Below are positions 63,493 to 64,000 of a stretch of 64,000 bases of DNA, one piece after another (the stretch's first letter is position 1; the number at the start of each line of letters is the position of its first letter). Source of the DNA: Roseococcus sp. SYP-B2431 (lineage in GTDB: Bacteria; Pseudomonadota; Alphaproteobacteria; Acetobacterales; Acetobacteraceae). Both the position numbers and the translations under genes were made by a program. Under the pieces are notes generated by a model, which worked only from the letters and a program-made list of their open reading frames with translations, did not search any database and was not told where the DNA came from. The stretch lies in the NCBI RefSeq assembly GCF_004336745.1, contig NZ_SJXD01000022.1, forward strand, positions 186,001 through 250,000, written 5' to 3'.

Positions 63493-64000
63493 ATGCCCGA
63501 CGACATCCGCACGCCCGTGACCACCATCCAGGACTCCGGGGACGACAGCTGGGAAGTGGCCGGGCGCCGCTTCCGCTCCCGCCTCATCGTGGGCACCGGC
63601 CGCTACAAGACCCTGGAGCAGACCGGCGAGAGCATCCGCGCCAGCGGGGCCGAGATCGTCACCGTCGCCGTGCGGCGCGTGAACCTCAGCGACGCCTCGG
63701 CGCCCATGCTGCAGGACTTCGTGTCGCCGCAGGACTACACCTACCTGCCCAACACGGCCGGCTGCCACACGGCGCAGGAGGCGGTGCGCACGCTGCGGCT
63801 GGCACGCGAGGCCGGCGGCTGGAACCTCGTGAAGCTCGAGGTGCTCGGCCCGCCGCCCTATCTCTACCCGGATATGGCCGGCACCTTCGAAGCAGCGGCG
63901 GCGCTGCTCGCCGATGGCTTCGAGGTCATGGTCTATTGCGCGGACGACCCGGTCGCGGCGAAGCGGCTGGAGGAGATGGGCTGCGTCGCCATCATGCCGC
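63493..64000 (+). CDS. thiG: Thiazole synthase ThiG, N-terminal part (cut by window edge)
   Basis: This is the first 169 residues of thiazole synthase, which joins DXP, dehydroglycine and ThiS sulfur to the thiazole of thiamine. It shows [56 protein letters not shown] and the Schiff-base lysine in [18 protein letters not shown]. The frame is open to the right edge. It follows the ThiS Gly-Gly stop by 3 bp, as usual for a thiS-thiG pair. Confidence 0.94.
   Translation, partial: MPDDIRTPVTTIQDSGDDSWEVAGRRFRSRLIVGTGRYKTLEQTGESIRASGAEIVTVAVRRVNLSDASAPMLQDFVSPQDYTYLPNTAGCHTAQEAVRTLRLAREAGGWNLVKLEVLGPPPYLYPDMAGTFEAAAALLADGFEVMVYCADDPVAAKRLEEMGCVAIMP

Overview
The window is chromosomal DNA of a very GC-rich alphaproteobacterium. 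A member of the Acetobacteraceae/Rhodospirillales resembling Roseomonas fits best (inference). Supporting signs are a SAM-II riboswitch ahead of metZ, an alphaproteobacterial LexA box (GTTC-N7-GTTC) ahead of radA, a mic60-like gene inside a hem gene cluster, a DUF3576-leuS-lptE-holA run, a TctC/TctB/TctA transporter, and a large Porin_4-type porin. Genes are dense, many overlap by 4 bp, and GTG and TTG starts are common. I see no insertion sequence, prophage, CRISPR array, tRNA or rRNA.

Layout. 1-8.4 kb: fabG (cut by the left edge), an alpha/beta hydrolase, ahcY, an Hpt protein with a sigma-54 response regulator, then metZ behind a SAM-II riboswitch, a LysE exporter, apaG and folE. 8.4-16.5 kb: a PepSY/response regulator/histidine kinase operon with duplicated candidate operators, rutE-like, nfuA-like, a YggS-type PLP protein, a TenI-like protein and the porin with a strong terminator. 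16.5-24.2 kb: DUF3576, leuS, lptE, holA, then rpsF-rpsR-DUF2232-rplI. 24.2-30.6 kb: a DJ-1/PfpI protein, two small envelope proteins, acnA, ccmA-ccmB and a MarR regulator. 30.9-37.9 kb: radA-ogt under a LexA box, cvpA-purF-SDR, a 138-bp tandem repeat, rlmJ and gpsA. 37.9-45.6 kb: hemC-hemD-mic60-hemY (minus) divergent from tsaD, an MFS transporter and a secreted protein. 45.6-51.6 kb: ahpC/ahpD and a 1,430-residue helicase-nuclease. 51.8-58.1 kb: tctC-tctB-tctA divergent from a three-gene amidohydrolase/creatininase/ketopantoate-reductase-like operon. 58.1-64 kb: paired palindromic repeats, a DUF429-like protein, cytochrome b561, aat, aroQ-accB-accC, and thiS-thiG behind a TPP riboswitch (thiG cut by the right edge).

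How the parts work together. Most of the window is housekeeping: methyl-cycle and methionine synthesis (ahcY, metZ), fatty acid synthesis (fabG, accB, accC), tetrapyrrole and cytochrome c assembly (hemC, hemD, ccmAB), translation (leuS, rpsF, rpsR, rplI, rlmJ, tsaD), thiamine, purine and shikimate enzymes. The accessory-looking parts are the helicase-nuclease and the transporter-linked catabolic cluster at 51.8-58.1 kb, the best candidate for an undescribed pathway. The most distinctive non-coding signals are a SAM-II riboswitch with an extra hairpin, a LexA box overlapping a possibly leaderless radA promoter, duplicated 11-bp-spaced operators near a PhoP/PhoQ-like system, and a dispersed GC-rich element family that places a GAGGG Shine-Dalgarno-like end in front of two genes.
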